Assembly: GCA_002839705.1 (NCBI GenBank)
Contig: PGYO01000004.1
Span: 124,001-188,000 of the forward strand
DNA length: 64,000 bases
Source of the DNA: Methanobacteriales archaeon HGW-Methanobacteriales-1
GTDB taxonomy: Archaea; Methanobacteriota; Methanobacteria; Methanobacteriales; Methanobacteriaceae
Direction of reading: 5' to 3'
The first letter of the stretch is position 1. Every line of letters begins with the position of its first letter. Below the pieces are notes generated by a model. That model had not been told where the DNA came from and made no database searches. It saw only the letters and a program-made list of their open reading frames with translations. Positions 28,802 through 37,664 of the stretch are shown one piece after another. Position numbers and translations under genes: made by a program.

Positions 28802-30250
28802 ATGAGTATGGAAGAAGTATTAACCAGAGTTAGAGACTGTGTCTGGGAAGTGCCCACCAGCTATAAAAAGGGCATGCGAGTGCCTGGAAGGATTTTTCTT
28901 AATGATGTGGCCATAAAAGAGTTAGAACCAGGTGCTGTGGATCAGGTGGCCAATGTGGCTTGTTTACCAGGCATTCAAAAGTTTTCCATAGGCTTACCTG
29001 ACATTCACTTTGGTTACGGATTTAGTATCGGAGGAGTAGGAGCATTTAGTGCCCGTACAGGTGTTATCAGTCCGGGCGGAGTTGGGTTTGATATTAACTG
29101 TGGAGTAAGGATGCTGCGTACCAACCTAACCGAGGATGAAGTGCGTCCCAAGATGAAAGAACTCATTGATGCTTTATTTATAAATGTTCCCTCAGGAGTA
29201 GGAAGTAAAGGTCAAATCCGGCTTCAGGAAGGTCAAATTGACGAAGTACTTAACAATGGCGCCGAATGGGCCGTAGAAAATGGATACGGTTGGGACCATG
29301 ATCTGGAATATCTAGAAGAAAACGGGAAAATGAAGGAAGCTGATTCTGAAAAGGTATCTGAGAAGGCTAAAAAAAGAGGAATTCCACAATTAGGTTCTTT
29401 AGGATCTGGAAATCACTTTTTAGAAGTGCAAAAAATAGAAGAAATTTTTGATGAAGATGTGGCTAAAACCTTTGGGGTCAAGCCTGGCGAAGTGGCCGTG
29501 CTCATACACTCTGGTTCCAGGGGATGCGGACACCAGGTGTGTTCTGATTACCTTAGAACCATGGATAAAGCTTATAAACGACATAAAATTAATATTCCAG
29601 ACCGACAACTGGCCTGTGCCCCCGTGGATTCTGATGAAGCTCAGGACTACTTTAAGGCCATGTCTGCTGCAGCCAACTATGCCTGGGCCAACCGACAAAT
29701 GATTGTGCACTGGGTAAGGGAATCTTTTGAGCAGATATTCCACAAAAGTGCCGAAGATATGGAAATGAACATAATTTATGATGTAGCTCACAACATAGCC
29801 AAAAAAGAAGTACATGAAATAAAAGGAAGGAAAACTGAGGTCTATGTCCACCGGAAAGGAGCCACACGGGCCTTTGGTCCGGGGCGAAAGGAACTACCAT
29901 CAGTCTACCAAAAAACGGGTCAGCCAGTGATCATTCCTGGAACTATGGGAACTGCTTCTTATCTTTTACATGGGACTCAAACAGCTATGGAAGAGACTTT
30001 TGGTTCAACTGCACACGGTGCAGGACGTAAAATGAGTCGAGCTGGTGCTAAAAGAGAATTTAAGGGTGAAGAAGTTCAAAAATATCTGGCCAGCATAGGA
30101 ATTGTGGTTAAGGCCACTTCCATGCCAGTAGTAGCAGAAGAAGCACCTGGAGCTTATAAAGATGTGGATGAAGTTGTTAAAACAGCAGATGAAGCAGGGA
30201 TATCAAAACTAGTAGCTAAAATGGTACCTTTAGGTGTGGCTAAGGGTTAA
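28802..30250 (+). CDS. rtcB: tRNA-splicing ligase RtcB
   Basis: GTP- and Mn-dependent ligase that joins tRNA exon halves (3'-phosphate to 5'-OH). 482 residues. The metal/catalytic Cys100 is in [11 protein letters not shown]. Metal His residues follow in [19 protein letters not shown] and [11 protein letters not shown]. The guanylated His near 405 is in [12 protein letters not shown]. Some archaeal RtcB genes carry an intein, but this one is uninterrupted. It works with the upstream archease. Confidence 0.96.
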   Translation: MSMEEVLTRVRDCVWEVPTSYKKGMRVPGRIFLNDVAIKELEPGAVDQVANVACLPGIQKFSIGLPDIHFGYGFSIGGVGAFSARTGVISPGGVGFDINCGVRMLRTNLTEDEVRPKMKELIDALFINVPSGVGSKGQIRLQEGQIDEVLNNGAEWAVENGYGWDHDLEYLEENGKMKEADSEKVSEKAKKRGIPQLGSLGSGNHFLEVQKIEEIFDEDVAKTFGVKPGEVAVLIHSGSRGCGHQVCSDYLRTMDKAYKRHKINIPDRQLACAPVDSDEAQDYFKAMSAAANYAWANRQMIVHWVRESFEQIFHKSAEDMEMNIIYDVAHNIAKKEVHEIKGRKTEVYVHRKGATRAFGPGRKELPSVYQKTGQPVIIPGTMGTASYLLHGTQTAMEETFGSTAHGAGRKMSRAGAKREFKGEEVQKYLASIGIVVKATSMPVVAEEAPGAYKDVDEVVKTADEAGISKLVAKMVPLGVAKG

Positions 30251-30373
30251 GCATCACCACATTCCTTATTTTTAATTTATATTTATCCTTTTTTAAAGAA
30301 ATAGATAAAATTAATTTTTTATAACAACTCACACTTCTTAATAAAATTTTAAAAATTATAGCAGGTGCAAACC

Positions 30374-31153
30374 ATGATAGGAATAATTGGCGGTACTGGG
30401 GTCTATGAAATTACAGATCAAGCCCATGATGTAGAAAAAAAGATTTTAAAAACTCCTTATGGCGACTCGCCGGAAATTTCACTATTTAAACTACATAATC
30501 GAAACATTGCATTCATTCCCCGCCATGCAGAAGGCCATGACTATCCACCTCATATGATAAATTACCGTGCTAATATTTGGGCCTTGAAAAAAATAGGTGT
30601 GAAACAAATAATTGCCACCAATGCCGTGGGATCTCTTCAAAAATCTATTGAACCGGGTGATTTTGTTATACCTCATGATTTTCTTGATTTTACTAAATTA
30701 AGGTCAGGAACATTCTATGATAATCGAACTGTGCATGTAGATATTACCAATCCATATTGTGATAAAATTAGAATGGCATTGATCTCTGCAGGAGACGTGG
30801 TTGATCAAGGAGTATATGTATGCACAGAAGGCCCTCGCTTTGAGACTGCTGCTGAAATTAAAATGTTTCAGATATTGGGCGGCACACTAGTGGGGATGAC
30901 AGGTATTCCTGAAGCAGTACTTGCTCGAGAAGTGGAAATATGCTATTCAAGTGTCTGTTTAGTATCCAATTATGCTGCATCAATTTCTCCGGACAAATTA
31001 ACCATTGATGAAGTCTTTGAGATAATGGAAAAACAAAAACATGAACTGGTGAAATTAATAAACAATACCATTGAATTTATGCCTTCAGAAAATGGTTGTT
31101 CTTGTCAAAAAGCCCTGGAAGGGGCTGAGGTAGATGAAATAGACGAATTTTAA
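30374..31153 (+). CDS. MTA/MTI phosphorylase family, methylthioinosine type
   Basis: Purine-nucleoside phosphorylase of the MTAP class, used in salvage of methylthioadenosine. Phosphate site GGTGVYE (6-12), 'RHAEGHDYPPH' (50-60) and 'TEGPRFET' (151-158) are clear. Human MTAP reads adenine through an Asp-x-Asp pair. Here the same place is Asn199-Tyr-Ala201 (SNYAAS), which fits a 6-oxopurine such as methylthioinosine, as for the Methanocaldococcus enzyme. ATG 30374 is chosen because GGTG precedes it. A GTG at 30365 is in frame. The C-terminal CSC motif is family-typical. Confidence 0.88.
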   Translation: MIGIIGGTGVYEITDQAHDVEKKILKTPYGDSPEISLFKLHNRNIAFIPRHAEGHDYPPHMINYRANIWALKKIGVKQIIATNAVGSLQKSIEPGDFVIPHDFLDFTKLRSGTFYDNRTVHVDITNPYCDKIRMALISAGDVVDQGVYVCTEGPRFETAAEIKMFQILGGTLVGMTGIPEAVLAREVEICYSSVCLVSNYAASISPDKLTIDEVFEIMEKQKHELVKLINNTIEFMPSENGCSCQKALEGAEVDEIDEF

Positions 31154-31312
31154 GTTTTTATGACATTATTTCCTATTTATTTATGAAAAAAAATTTTATT
31201 TCCTTCTTAAAATTATCTTATTTTATTCTTTTTATTTTTTAATTGATTATTTTTCTTAAAAAATTAAAGCATTATAAAATAGAAATTAGGATAAAGTTTA
31301 AGATAAAACGAT

Positions 31313-32029
31313 TTAAGGGGCAAAAACATTCCATAAACCATGAAAAATATAAGAAGCATATGTTTTTCCAGTTTTTAGGCGTAAATATCCCACAATCAAA
31401 CCTAAAACCATTCCAATTCCCATCTTAGAAACCAGAATCATAGTCAGGTTCGTATGGGCCGCCATAGGATGAAGTAAAAATACATCCAGATATCCTAAAT
31501 GCCAGATACTGAAAAGCATAGTGACCGTTATCCATGTTAAAAATCCTGAATTAATCATTTCACTGGAATTTTCGATTTTATTCCAGATATAACCCCGAAA
31601 CATGAATTCTTCAAATGCAGGAGTAATCAGGCCAAAAATTATCCCCATTACCAGAACATCAGCCTCCCAACTAAAAGTGTAGGGAGTAAAAACTAGGAAA
31701 ATCAGCAACCCGATTCCAAAAGCATATATTATCCGGGTTCTAGTTTTTAGATCATTCCAATTGAGACTTAAGTCTTTTAAAGATGGATTAAAATATAATA
31801 ACAGAATTAAAGCAGTTATTATAATACTCAAACCATTAATCATCTGGAAAATACTTGTATTGTCTCCTGGGGCCACTATCCACCATAAAGAAAACATTAT
31901 TCCTGCCCGTAATAGTTGTATCAAAATTAAAGCCAGAACTATTTTTAATAATAGTTTTAAAAAATTATTTCGATCATTAGCCGTCTTGAAAAATTTCAAT
32001 TTCATTCCCCATTCCATTAATAAATCCAA
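31313..32029 (-). CDS. CPBP-family intramembrane metalloprotease
   Basis: 238-residue polytopic protein (about six to seven hydrophobic spans) with the CPBP/CAAX-like motif EEFMFRG in a membrane helix, a second conserved His segment (SIWHLGY) and 'YIFHGLWN' near the C-terminus. These are the family's glutamate and His metal sites. Members cleave prenylated or bacteriocin-type peptides or give immunity to them. The archaeal role is unknown. It starts 16 bp after the methyltransferase pseudogene in the same direction and may be last in a minus-strand accessory operon. Confidence 0.82.
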   Translation of the reverse strand: MDLLMEWGMKLKFFKTANDRNNFLKLLLKIVLALILIQLLRAGIMFSLWWIVAPGDNTSIFQMINGLSIIITALILLLYFNPSLKDLSLNWNDLKTRTRIIYAFGIGLLIFLVFTPYTFSWEADVLVMGIIFGLITPAFEEFMFRGYIWNKIENSSEMINSGFLTWITVTMLFSIWHLGYLDVFLLHPMAAHTNLTMILVSKMGIGMVLGLIVGYLRLKTGKTYASYIFHGLWNVFAP

Positions 32030-32045
32030 TTATATTGATATTAGA

Positions 32046-32837
32046 TTAAGCTATTCGTTCTGCTGCTACTTCTAATCGAACCATTTTAATTTCTATATTC
32101 TGAGATTTTGAGGGGTGTTTTTGAATATATAAACTCTCAATTTCATGTATGAACTCCTCTTGAAGTTCTTCAGGAAGTCTTTGAGTATATGGTAACCATG
32201 TAGTTCTGATCCATCCTTCTAATTCTTTTATATTTGAATGAATCATGACTTTTGGTATTAATTCTACTCTAATTGGTTTCAATCCAGCACCAACTAATAT
32301 TTTTCGATATTCATCTTCATCAAAAAATCCATATGGAAATTCAAAATCTTTAAAGTATTTTTTCCATTTTTCAATCAACAATAATTCATTTAGCACGGCA
32401 ATTATTTCCTCGGCATTCCCTTTACCGCCCATCTGCAAAGACAATTCTTCCTTTAATTTTTAGGGCATTTTTCATGCCTCTTAAAATAGGTTGATGGTTT
32501 TTTACCCAGTGCAGTGCTGCATTAGAAAAAATATTCGATCAAATTCATAATTAAAATCCATATCCCTAGCATCAATATGCTTAAATTTTAAATTAGAATA
32601 TTTTTCAAAGGAAAAGTTCTCTGAGCCAGCTTAATCATTTCAATAGAATTATCAATACCCCATATTCTGCCTTCAGGAATTTTAGCTGCTATTTCCGCAG
32701 TTATTCTACCATCACCACAGCCAATATCCAGAACATTTTCATAGCCTTCAAGCTCTAAAAGATTCATTAGTTCTTTGGCCCATTTTTCCCTGATTGGATG
32801 AACTTTTCCTATAATCTTCAGCGTCCCATTTAACCAT
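32046..32837 (-). pseudogene. SAM-dependent methyltransferase broken by four indels
   Basis: Reading the minus strand from ATG 32837 and shifting frame four times gives one coherent protein of about 263 residues: MVKWDAEDYRKSSS, then LDIGCGDGRITAEIA (SAM site), FSNAALHWVKNHQP, LSLQMGGKGNAEEI, and a C-terminus ending at 32046. It resembles trans-aconitate-type methylases. The shifts lie at the T5 run 32783-32787 (one extra base), 32606-32610 (one base missing), the A6 run 32526-32531 (frame change), and the T5 run 32457-32461 (one extra base). No single frame exceeds 132 residues. Confidence 0.85.
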
Positions 32838-32885
32838 TGAATCATACATTATTCTTAAATCAGCCATTTACATTTAAATTATTTA

Positions 32886-33080
32886 TTATTCATTATAACT
32901 GAAAATATCCTCAATTGTTACCTTAAAAAATTCCGCCATTTTAAATGCCAGATTTAGGGAAGGGTCGTACTTATTTTTTTCTATGGCAATAATAGTTTGC
33001 CTGGTTACTTCCAACTCCCTGGCCAAATCCTCCTGAGTTAAATCTTTCATTGCCCGGAATACTTTTAATTTATTTTCCAT
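32886..33080 (-). CDS. XRE-family HTH repressor
   Basis: 64-residue one-domain regulator. The helix-turn-helix reads 'TQEDLARELEVTRQTIIAIE', followed by NKYDPSLNLAFKMAEFF and a short 'TIEDIFSY' end, typical of small archaeal/Firmicutes XRE proteins. These often sit with DUF2178-type membrane proteins. It lies in the minus-strand block downstream of a DUF2178 gene and a CPBP protease. The dyad promoter at 34473-34509 is its likely operator. GGTG is upstream of the ATG, and a TATA-like TTTATAAG about 22 nt before it could be a private promoter. Confidence 0.9.
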   Translation of the reverse strand: MENKLKVFRAMKDLTQEDLARELEVTRQTIIAIEKNKYDPSLNLAFKMAEFFKVTIEDIFSYNE

Positions 33081-33222
33081 GGTTAAACACCTTATAAATA
33101 TTCAAATTCCACGTCACTAATTATTTCATCGATTTTTTACGTCTTTAGTGGCATGATAACTATTCAATTTCTTTTAGGCAGCAATATAGCTAATAGTTTC
33201 ATTTAATCCTGTTTATTTAAAT

Positions 33223-33996
33223 TTAAATAAATACCAATAATGGCACTATTACATGCAGCACTATATCTGCGGAAAAATGAGATATCATGGCAGACTCCAG
33301 CCCTTTCTTCCAGTAAAGCCAACCAAAAATAATTCCACCTAAGGCATTTAAAGCAATGGTGCGGATAATTAGTAAGGGAGTTATGGTGGTTATGCTCATT
33401 AAAGCAGGTAAATGACCGGCTCCAAAAATGACTGCTGCCATGACAATAGCCATCCATATACTGAGTTTAGTCGGGGCTCCTTCTTTTGTTTTTTTGATCT
33501 TGTAGAATACCCACACAATAAGCGTCATTAAGAATAGTCTTAGCATGATCTCTTCATTTATTCCACCGTAAAAAGACGCTAAGAAACCCTGCCACGCAGG
33601 AGGATTTATAGAACTGGCCTGAGCTACATTAATAGTCACTCCCATAATGGAAAATAATAAATCCAGACCAACCATCAAGACACCGACCAGTAATCCCAGG
33701 CCAATAGATATTCCTAGGATGGATTTTAAATTACTTTTTATTTTTCTACCTTCTAGCCATCCTTCTAATATTGGAAGTCCTAGACTGACTTTTTTTGCTA
33801 GTTTAAGTCCTATTAAAATTGCAATAGCTAAAATAATAGCATTTTGAATAATTTGCCCCACAATTAACACGTGAAATGGGACTGGTGAATTCGAAGGTAT
33901 TCCGCCTTGAATCGTAAAAACATAAGGTAAAATACTTATTACTCCAAAAATACTGGCCATCCATAAAATTAAAAATAATTTCCGATTTATATTCAT
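33223..33996 (-). CDS. CPBP-family intramembrane metalloprotease (second)
   Basis: About 257 residues, seven or so hydrophobic spans, with the catalytic signature GGINEEIMLR and a conserved His in 'GAGHLPALM' plus 'MISHFSADI' near the end. Same superfamily as the protein at 31313, but the sequences are clearly different. The start at 33996 (MNINRK) is preferred. ATG 34011 adds five residues. It lies 40 bp downstream of the DUF2178 gene and is probably co-transcribed with it and the XRE regulator. Confidence 0.82.
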   Translation of the reverse strand: MNINRKLFLILWMASIFGVISILPYVFTIQGGIPSNSPVPFHVLIVGQIIQNAIILAIAILIGLKLAKKVSLGLPILEGWLEGRKIKSNLKSILGISIGLGLLVGVLMVGLDLLFSIMGVTINVAQASSINPPAWQGFLASFYGGINEEIMLRLFLMTLIVWVFYKIKKTKEGAPTKLSIWMAIVMAAVIFGAGHLPALMSITTITPLLIIRTIALNALGGIIFGWLYWKKGLESAMISHFSADIVLHVIVPLLVFI

Positions 33997-34036
33997 TTTA
34001 TCAACTCTCATTTATCAATTAGTTTTATAAATTTTT

Positions 34037-34444
34037 TTAATATTTTCGACTGTAGTAAATGCGAGAAATCCCATAAATGACCAGACATAGAACTGCAGAT
34101 CCTATTAAAATATAACCCGTCAGAATCCATTCAGGAAAGCTATTTCTAAGGGCTAAAATGATTATACCCACGTAAATTATAACTGCTATGAAAATACCCA
34201 GCGTCATGGTGGATGCTTTTTCATTGATTAACTGAGTTCTTTCATCCTCTACCACATTACCATCACCTTGAAACATCTCTTTTAGATGGTCTCTTTTAAT
34301 GTAGATAATTGGAATTTCTATAATAACTATTAGAATAGCCAGTAAAACTAAATAAATACTTCCAATAATCAATCCAGCCACCCATAAACCAGTTGCAAAA
34401 GCTGAAACTATTTTTAAAATCATTCCTTGTTGTTTAAGATTCAT
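34037..34444 (-). CDS. DUF2178 membrane protein
   Basis: 135 residues with two pairs of hydrophobic helices (about 10-28 and 31-48, then 82-100 and 106-125) around a cytoplasmic-looking loop containing EDERTQLINEKAS, the hallmark of DUF2178. The function is unknown, and the family commonly neighbours XRE repressors. Strong ribosome site GAGGTGA before the ATG. It is the first gene of the minus-strand accessory block and is preceded by an elaborate dyad operator. Confidence 0.85.
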   Translation of the reverse strand: MNLKQQGMILKIVSAFATGLWVAGLIIGSIYLVLLAILIVIIEIPIIYIKRDHLKEMFQGDGNVVEDERTQLINEKASTMTLGIFIAVIIYVGIIILALRNSFPEWILTGYILIGSAVLCLVIYGISRIYYSRKY

Positions 34445-34472
34445 GATAAATTCACCTCATAAAATTCACTAT

Positions 34473-34509
34473 GTAAACTATACTTTACATTATGTAATAT
34501 AAAGTTTAC
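34473..34509 (-). promoter_or_regulatory. Nested dyad operator over the DUF2178 promoter
   Basis: GTAAACT (34473-34479) and AGTTTAC (34503-34509) form a perfect 7-bp inverted repeat. Nested inside are ACTTTAC (34482-34488) and a GTAAT-to-AGTTTAC half (34494-34509), so GTAAA/TTTAC half-sites recur four times. The minus-strand TATA-like TTTATATT is part of it (about 34497-34504), and the predicted start falls near 34475, so a bound repressor would cover both. The nearby XRE protein is the obvious candidate. Confidence 0.65.
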
Positions 34510-34699
34510 TATATGTCAATTATGATTAACATGAAAAATCAAGAAGAAATAGTGTTTAAACAGTTAAAAACAGTTCAGAATATCTAAAAAAATAAATATG
34601 CATAAAATAGCTTAAAAATTGTAAATAAAAATAAAAAAATAGATCGGTAAAAATTTCCATTATATAATTTAATAAAAATAAATTATTGAAAAATGGCCC

Positions 34700-35377
34700 T
34701 TATTTTTTTCTTTTATTTAAGGGGTTACCATTTTCAATAAGACTTACAGTAATCTTTTCAAATTCGTCCCATAAAGAGGGAGCTTCCTCTTTAAATCTGT
34801 TAGAACGAGGTAATGTGGATAATTTAGCACCACTGGAAGCATAGGTACTGTTATATTCCCTATCCTTAGTATCCAAATCTATTAGTTTAGTGTAAATGGA
34901 TTTAAGGGCATCTAAACAATGATTAAAAGACGAAACTGCTATTATTTCTTTATCAATGAATGTGATTGGTAAAAAAGAAGCTTGTTTACTCCACATATCA
35001 TTATTCCATGACGGTTCTGGCATTTTAATTAATTTATGTGCCAGATCAATCTTTAGTTCGTCATTTTCAGTTTCGTATTCTTCTGAATTGTTTAATTTAT
35101 ACCAGAAATCTTTAAGTAAATCAATATTCCTCTCATTTTCCAGAGAAATTAAGGTTCTGGTTGAATTAATTTTACTTCTTTTGGATCTTTTATGTCTACG
35201 TAAATTACTTATCTCACTGGATACAAGGCCCATAGTCACCCCAAGCATGGTGGAGATTATAGGAATATATCCTGTTATTTCAGATGGGAAAAAATCAACT
35301 CCAAATATAATTTTTATTATTCTATAATTAAAATAAATGAATTTAAAATAAAAAAGAGCATGCAATACATATTCCAA
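34700..35377 (-). CDS. Hypothetical membrane-anchored protein
   Basis: 225 residues, not recognised. Two hydrophobic segments (about 6-26 and 36-54) are followed by a very basic stretch (RRHKRSKRSKINS) and a soluble, charged domain of about 150 residues with no motif I know. The topology suggests a membrane anchor with a cytoplasmic domain. It is isolated between the DUF2178 block and the flavoprotein gene, with AT-rich flanks, and no ribosome site is obvious. The low similarity to anything familiar fits an accessory or transferred gene. Confidence 0.6.
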   Translation of the reverse strand: MEYVLHALFYFKFIYFNYRIIKIIFGVDFFPSEITGYIPIISTMLGVTMGLVSSEISNLRRHKRSKRSKINSTRTLISLENERNIDLLKDFWYKLNNSEEYETENDELKIDLAHKLIKMPEPSWNNDMWSKQASFLPITFIDKEIIAVSSFNHCLDALKSIYTKLIDLDTKDREYNSTYASSGAKLSTLPRSNRFKEEAPSLWDEFEKITVSLIENGNPLNKRKK

Positions 35378-35611
35378 TTTTTATTCAATATTTCAATAAT
35401 TTCGTTATACTATAATATTGTTTTGAGTTCCTTATAAAGGTACTGATATAAATAATTCTAAAATCTAAATTTTATTTTTAATATAAATTTCTGAGATAAA
35501 TATTTGTTTAAGAACATTCTAAAAGTATTACATTGAATTGAATCTTAATTCGTTAGAAATAGATTGTTATGAATTAATAAATTAATAGAAGAACAAGTAG
35601 GAGATTCTATA

Positions 35612-36181
35612 ATGAAAAAAGTTCTATTGTTATGTGCCAGCCCACGTAAAGAAAGTAACACCATGCAAGTAATGGAAAAATGTGCCGAAGAAATAGAAAA
35701 AAATGGCCTGGAGACTGAAATAGTATCCCTTAGAAAGATGACTATTGATTCTTGTCATGCTTGTGGCAAGTGCAAGAAAATCAAGAAATGCAAGCTGGAC
35801 GACGGATTAAATGACATTATAAACAAAATAAGAGAATCTGAAGGTTTCATTGTAGGAAGTCCAGTTTACTTTGGCACTGCTAGGGGATCACTCATGGCCG
35901 CTTTACAAAGAATAGGGATGGTTTCCAAAGCTACAGATAACTATTTAAGCTGGAAAATAGGAGGCCCTATTGCTGTAGCACGTAGGGGAGGTCATACTGC
36001 AACCATTCAGGAATTATTAATGTTTTATTTCATAAACGAGATGATTGTAACCGGATCCAACTACTGGAACATGGCATTTGGATGGGCTCCTGGTGAAGTG
36101 GGAGAAGATAACGAAGGAATGGAAACCATACGTTTATTTGGAGAAAATGTGGCTAAATTAATTAACAAAATCAACGAATAA
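35612..36181 (+). CDS. Iron-sulfur flavoprotein (Isf-like NADPH-dependent FMN reductase fold)
   Basis: 189-residue flavodoxin-like protein. CASPRKESNT (8-17) is the FMN phosphate loop. The compact Cys motif CHACGKCKKIKKC (48-60, Cx2Cx2Cx5C) is like the 4Fe-4S site of methanogen Isf proteins. 'SPVYFGTARGSLMAALQR' is the second flavin segment. It probably carries electrons or reduces small oxidants such as O2 or H2O2 (family knowledge). Ribosome site TAGGAGA. The NifX-like gene follows 97 bp later. Confidence 0.85.
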   Translation: MKKVLLLCASPRKESNTMQVMEKCAEEIEKNGLETEIVSLRKMTIDSCHACGKCKKIKKCKLDDGLNDIINKIRESEGFIVGSPVYFGTARGSLMAALQRIGMVSKATDNYLSWKIGGPIAVARRGGHTATIQELLMFYFINEMIVTGSNYWNMAFGWAPGEVGEDNEGMETIRLFGENVAKLINKINE

Positions 36182-36278
36182 TTGAATCCAGCCATCTAAC
36201 TAATTAATTTATAATTATTCAATTTTTATCTTAATTTATTTTATTAAAAATATCACATAAATTTAATGAGGATTAAAC

Positions 36279-36608
36279 ATGAAAATAGCTGTAGCATCTT
36301 CAGACGGAATTAATGCAGACCTTCACTTTGGAAAAGCGGATCATTTTTCCATATATGAATTTAACGAAGAAAAGGCCATTTTTATTGAAAGAAGAAATGT
36401 TTCCATAACTGAAGGTGAAAAACATCAGTGGAAACGACCATTAGACATTATCGAAGACTGTGAAGTGGTTATATGTGTACAGGCCGGAATGAATGGTAAA
36501 TTTGGCCTGGAGCAAAAAGGAATTAAACTGGTAGAAGACGAAGGAACTGTAGAAGAAGTTCTTGATCGTTACATAAAACATTATAATTTCATGAAAAAAC
36601 GGATTTGA
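36279..36608 (+). CDS. NifX/NafY-like dinitrogenase cofactor-domain protein
   Basis: 109 residues of the NifB/NifX C-terminal fold: 'KIAVASSDGINADLHFGKADHFSIYEF' type N-terminus, the DIIEDCEVVICVQAGMNG loop, and a C-terminal helix. In nitrogenase systems such domains carry iron-molybdenum cofactor precursors. No nif gene lies nearby and many methanogens keep stand-alone copies of unknown role. GAGGAT precedes the ATG. Co-regulation with the Isf-like gene is plausible. Confidence 0.82.
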   Translation: MKIAVASSDGINADLHFGKADHFSIYEFNEEKAIFIERRNVSITEGEKHQWKRPLDIIEDCEVVICVQAGMNGKFGLEQKGIKLVEDEGTVEEVLDRYIKHYNFMKKRI

Positions 36609-37014
36609 TAATTTAAATAATTATTTTATTAAATTAAGCTATATATTATATTAAAATATTTATTAAAATCTATAAATATTTAATTTTTCATTTTTTTGTT
36701 GTTCTTTAAAAAAGATTATAAATTAATAACTAAATTTTTTTAATTATTTTTTCATCAAAGAGCAAGGTTAAATATAAGGATACTCAAAAATAGGAATACT
36801 TCAATTTATTGGCGGTGCAAACTTTTTTAAAAATTTACTGGAATAACTCAATACATTTATTAATCATGAATGTGACTTTATAATAAAGGCATGATAGATT
36901 TTTTTCAGTTTTGTAATTATGTAGTTGATTTAATATTTATTTGAATTTGATAACTAGAAATTTGATATTATTTCAAAGTTCTTTTTACCCGATTTTACAA
37001 TTTAAGGTGATAAT
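36609..37014. other. Intergenic region before rps3ae
   Basis: 406 bp, no gene. TTAAATATAA near 36769-36778 is the best TATA-like element and would give a leader of over 200 nt. A short G-rich patch (GGCGGTGCAAAC, 36811-36822) stands out but forms no recognisable RNA. GGTGATA precedes rps3ae. Confidence 0.45.
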
Positions 37015-37602
37015 ATGGCTAAAGCGCGACGAAGAAGAGTACGTGATACATGGAAAGAAAAACAATGGTACAAGATTACTAGTCCTAAAGCATTCGGAGG
37101 AAGCGAAATCGGGACTACACCTGCAAAGGACCCTGAATTTCTCCTTAAAAGAAGAATAGACACCACTATGAGAGAATTAACTGGTGACTTCTCTAAACAA
37201 TACGTAAAATTAAAATTCCAAATTAGTGAAGTGGCAGGAGATACTGCAGGAACCAGATTCATCGGACATCAAGTAACTACTGATTATGTTAGAAGTATGA
37301 TCCGAAGAGGAACCAGCCGAATCGACGCCCCAGTTATTGTTAAAACTAACGACGGATTCACCATGAAAGTGCACATCCTCGCAATAACCACTAGAAGGGC
37401 CAAGTCTTCCCAACAAAAATTCATGAGGGAAACTATTCAGCAACTCTTAATCAAGATTGCCGCTGACAAGAGCTTTGAACAAGTAATCGAAGGATTAGTT
37501 ACTGGTAAAATAGCTTCTGAAATTTACCATAAGGCTAAAAAAATCTACCCTCTAAAGAGAGTAGAAACTATTAAGACCAAGGTCTTAGAAGAGCCACAAT
37601 AG
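37015..37602 (+). CDS. rps3ae: Ribosomal protein S3Ae
   Basis: 195-residue archaeal/eukaryotic small-subunit protein (S1e family). 'RRVRDTWKEKQWYKITSPKAFGG' type N-terminus, 'FQISEVAGDTAGTRFIGHQVT' and 'DYVRSMIRRGTSRID' are diagnostic. Preceded by GGTGAT. It ends in a strong hairpin terminator. Confidence 0.97.
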   Translation: MAKARRRRVRDTWKEKQWYKITSPKAFGGSEIGTTPAKDPEFLLKRRIDTTMRELTGDFSKQYVKLKFQISEVAGDTAGTRFIGHQVTTDYVRSMIRRGTSRIDAPVIVKTNDGFTMKVHILAITTRRAKSSQQKFMRETIQQLLIKIAADKSFEQVIEGLVTGKIASEIYHKAKKIYPLKRVETIKTKVLEEPQ

Positions 37603-37630
37603 ATTTAAATCAAATTAAATCTATTTTTTT
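37599..37630 (+). terminator. Strong hairpin terminator overlapping the rps3ae stop
   Basis: ATAGATTTAA (37599-37608) and TTAAATCTAT (37615-37624) are a perfect 10-bp stem with a 6-nt loop and an immediate T-run to 37630. The stem begins within the rps3ae stop codon. It is the clearest terminator in the window. Confidence 0.75.
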
Positions 37631-37664
37631 AAATAAATAATAAATAAACTCATAAAAATATGAA

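Noticed and set aside
28802-30250. Intein in rtcB
   Set aside because: The gene is contiguous with no splice motif; length is that of an intein-free enzyme.
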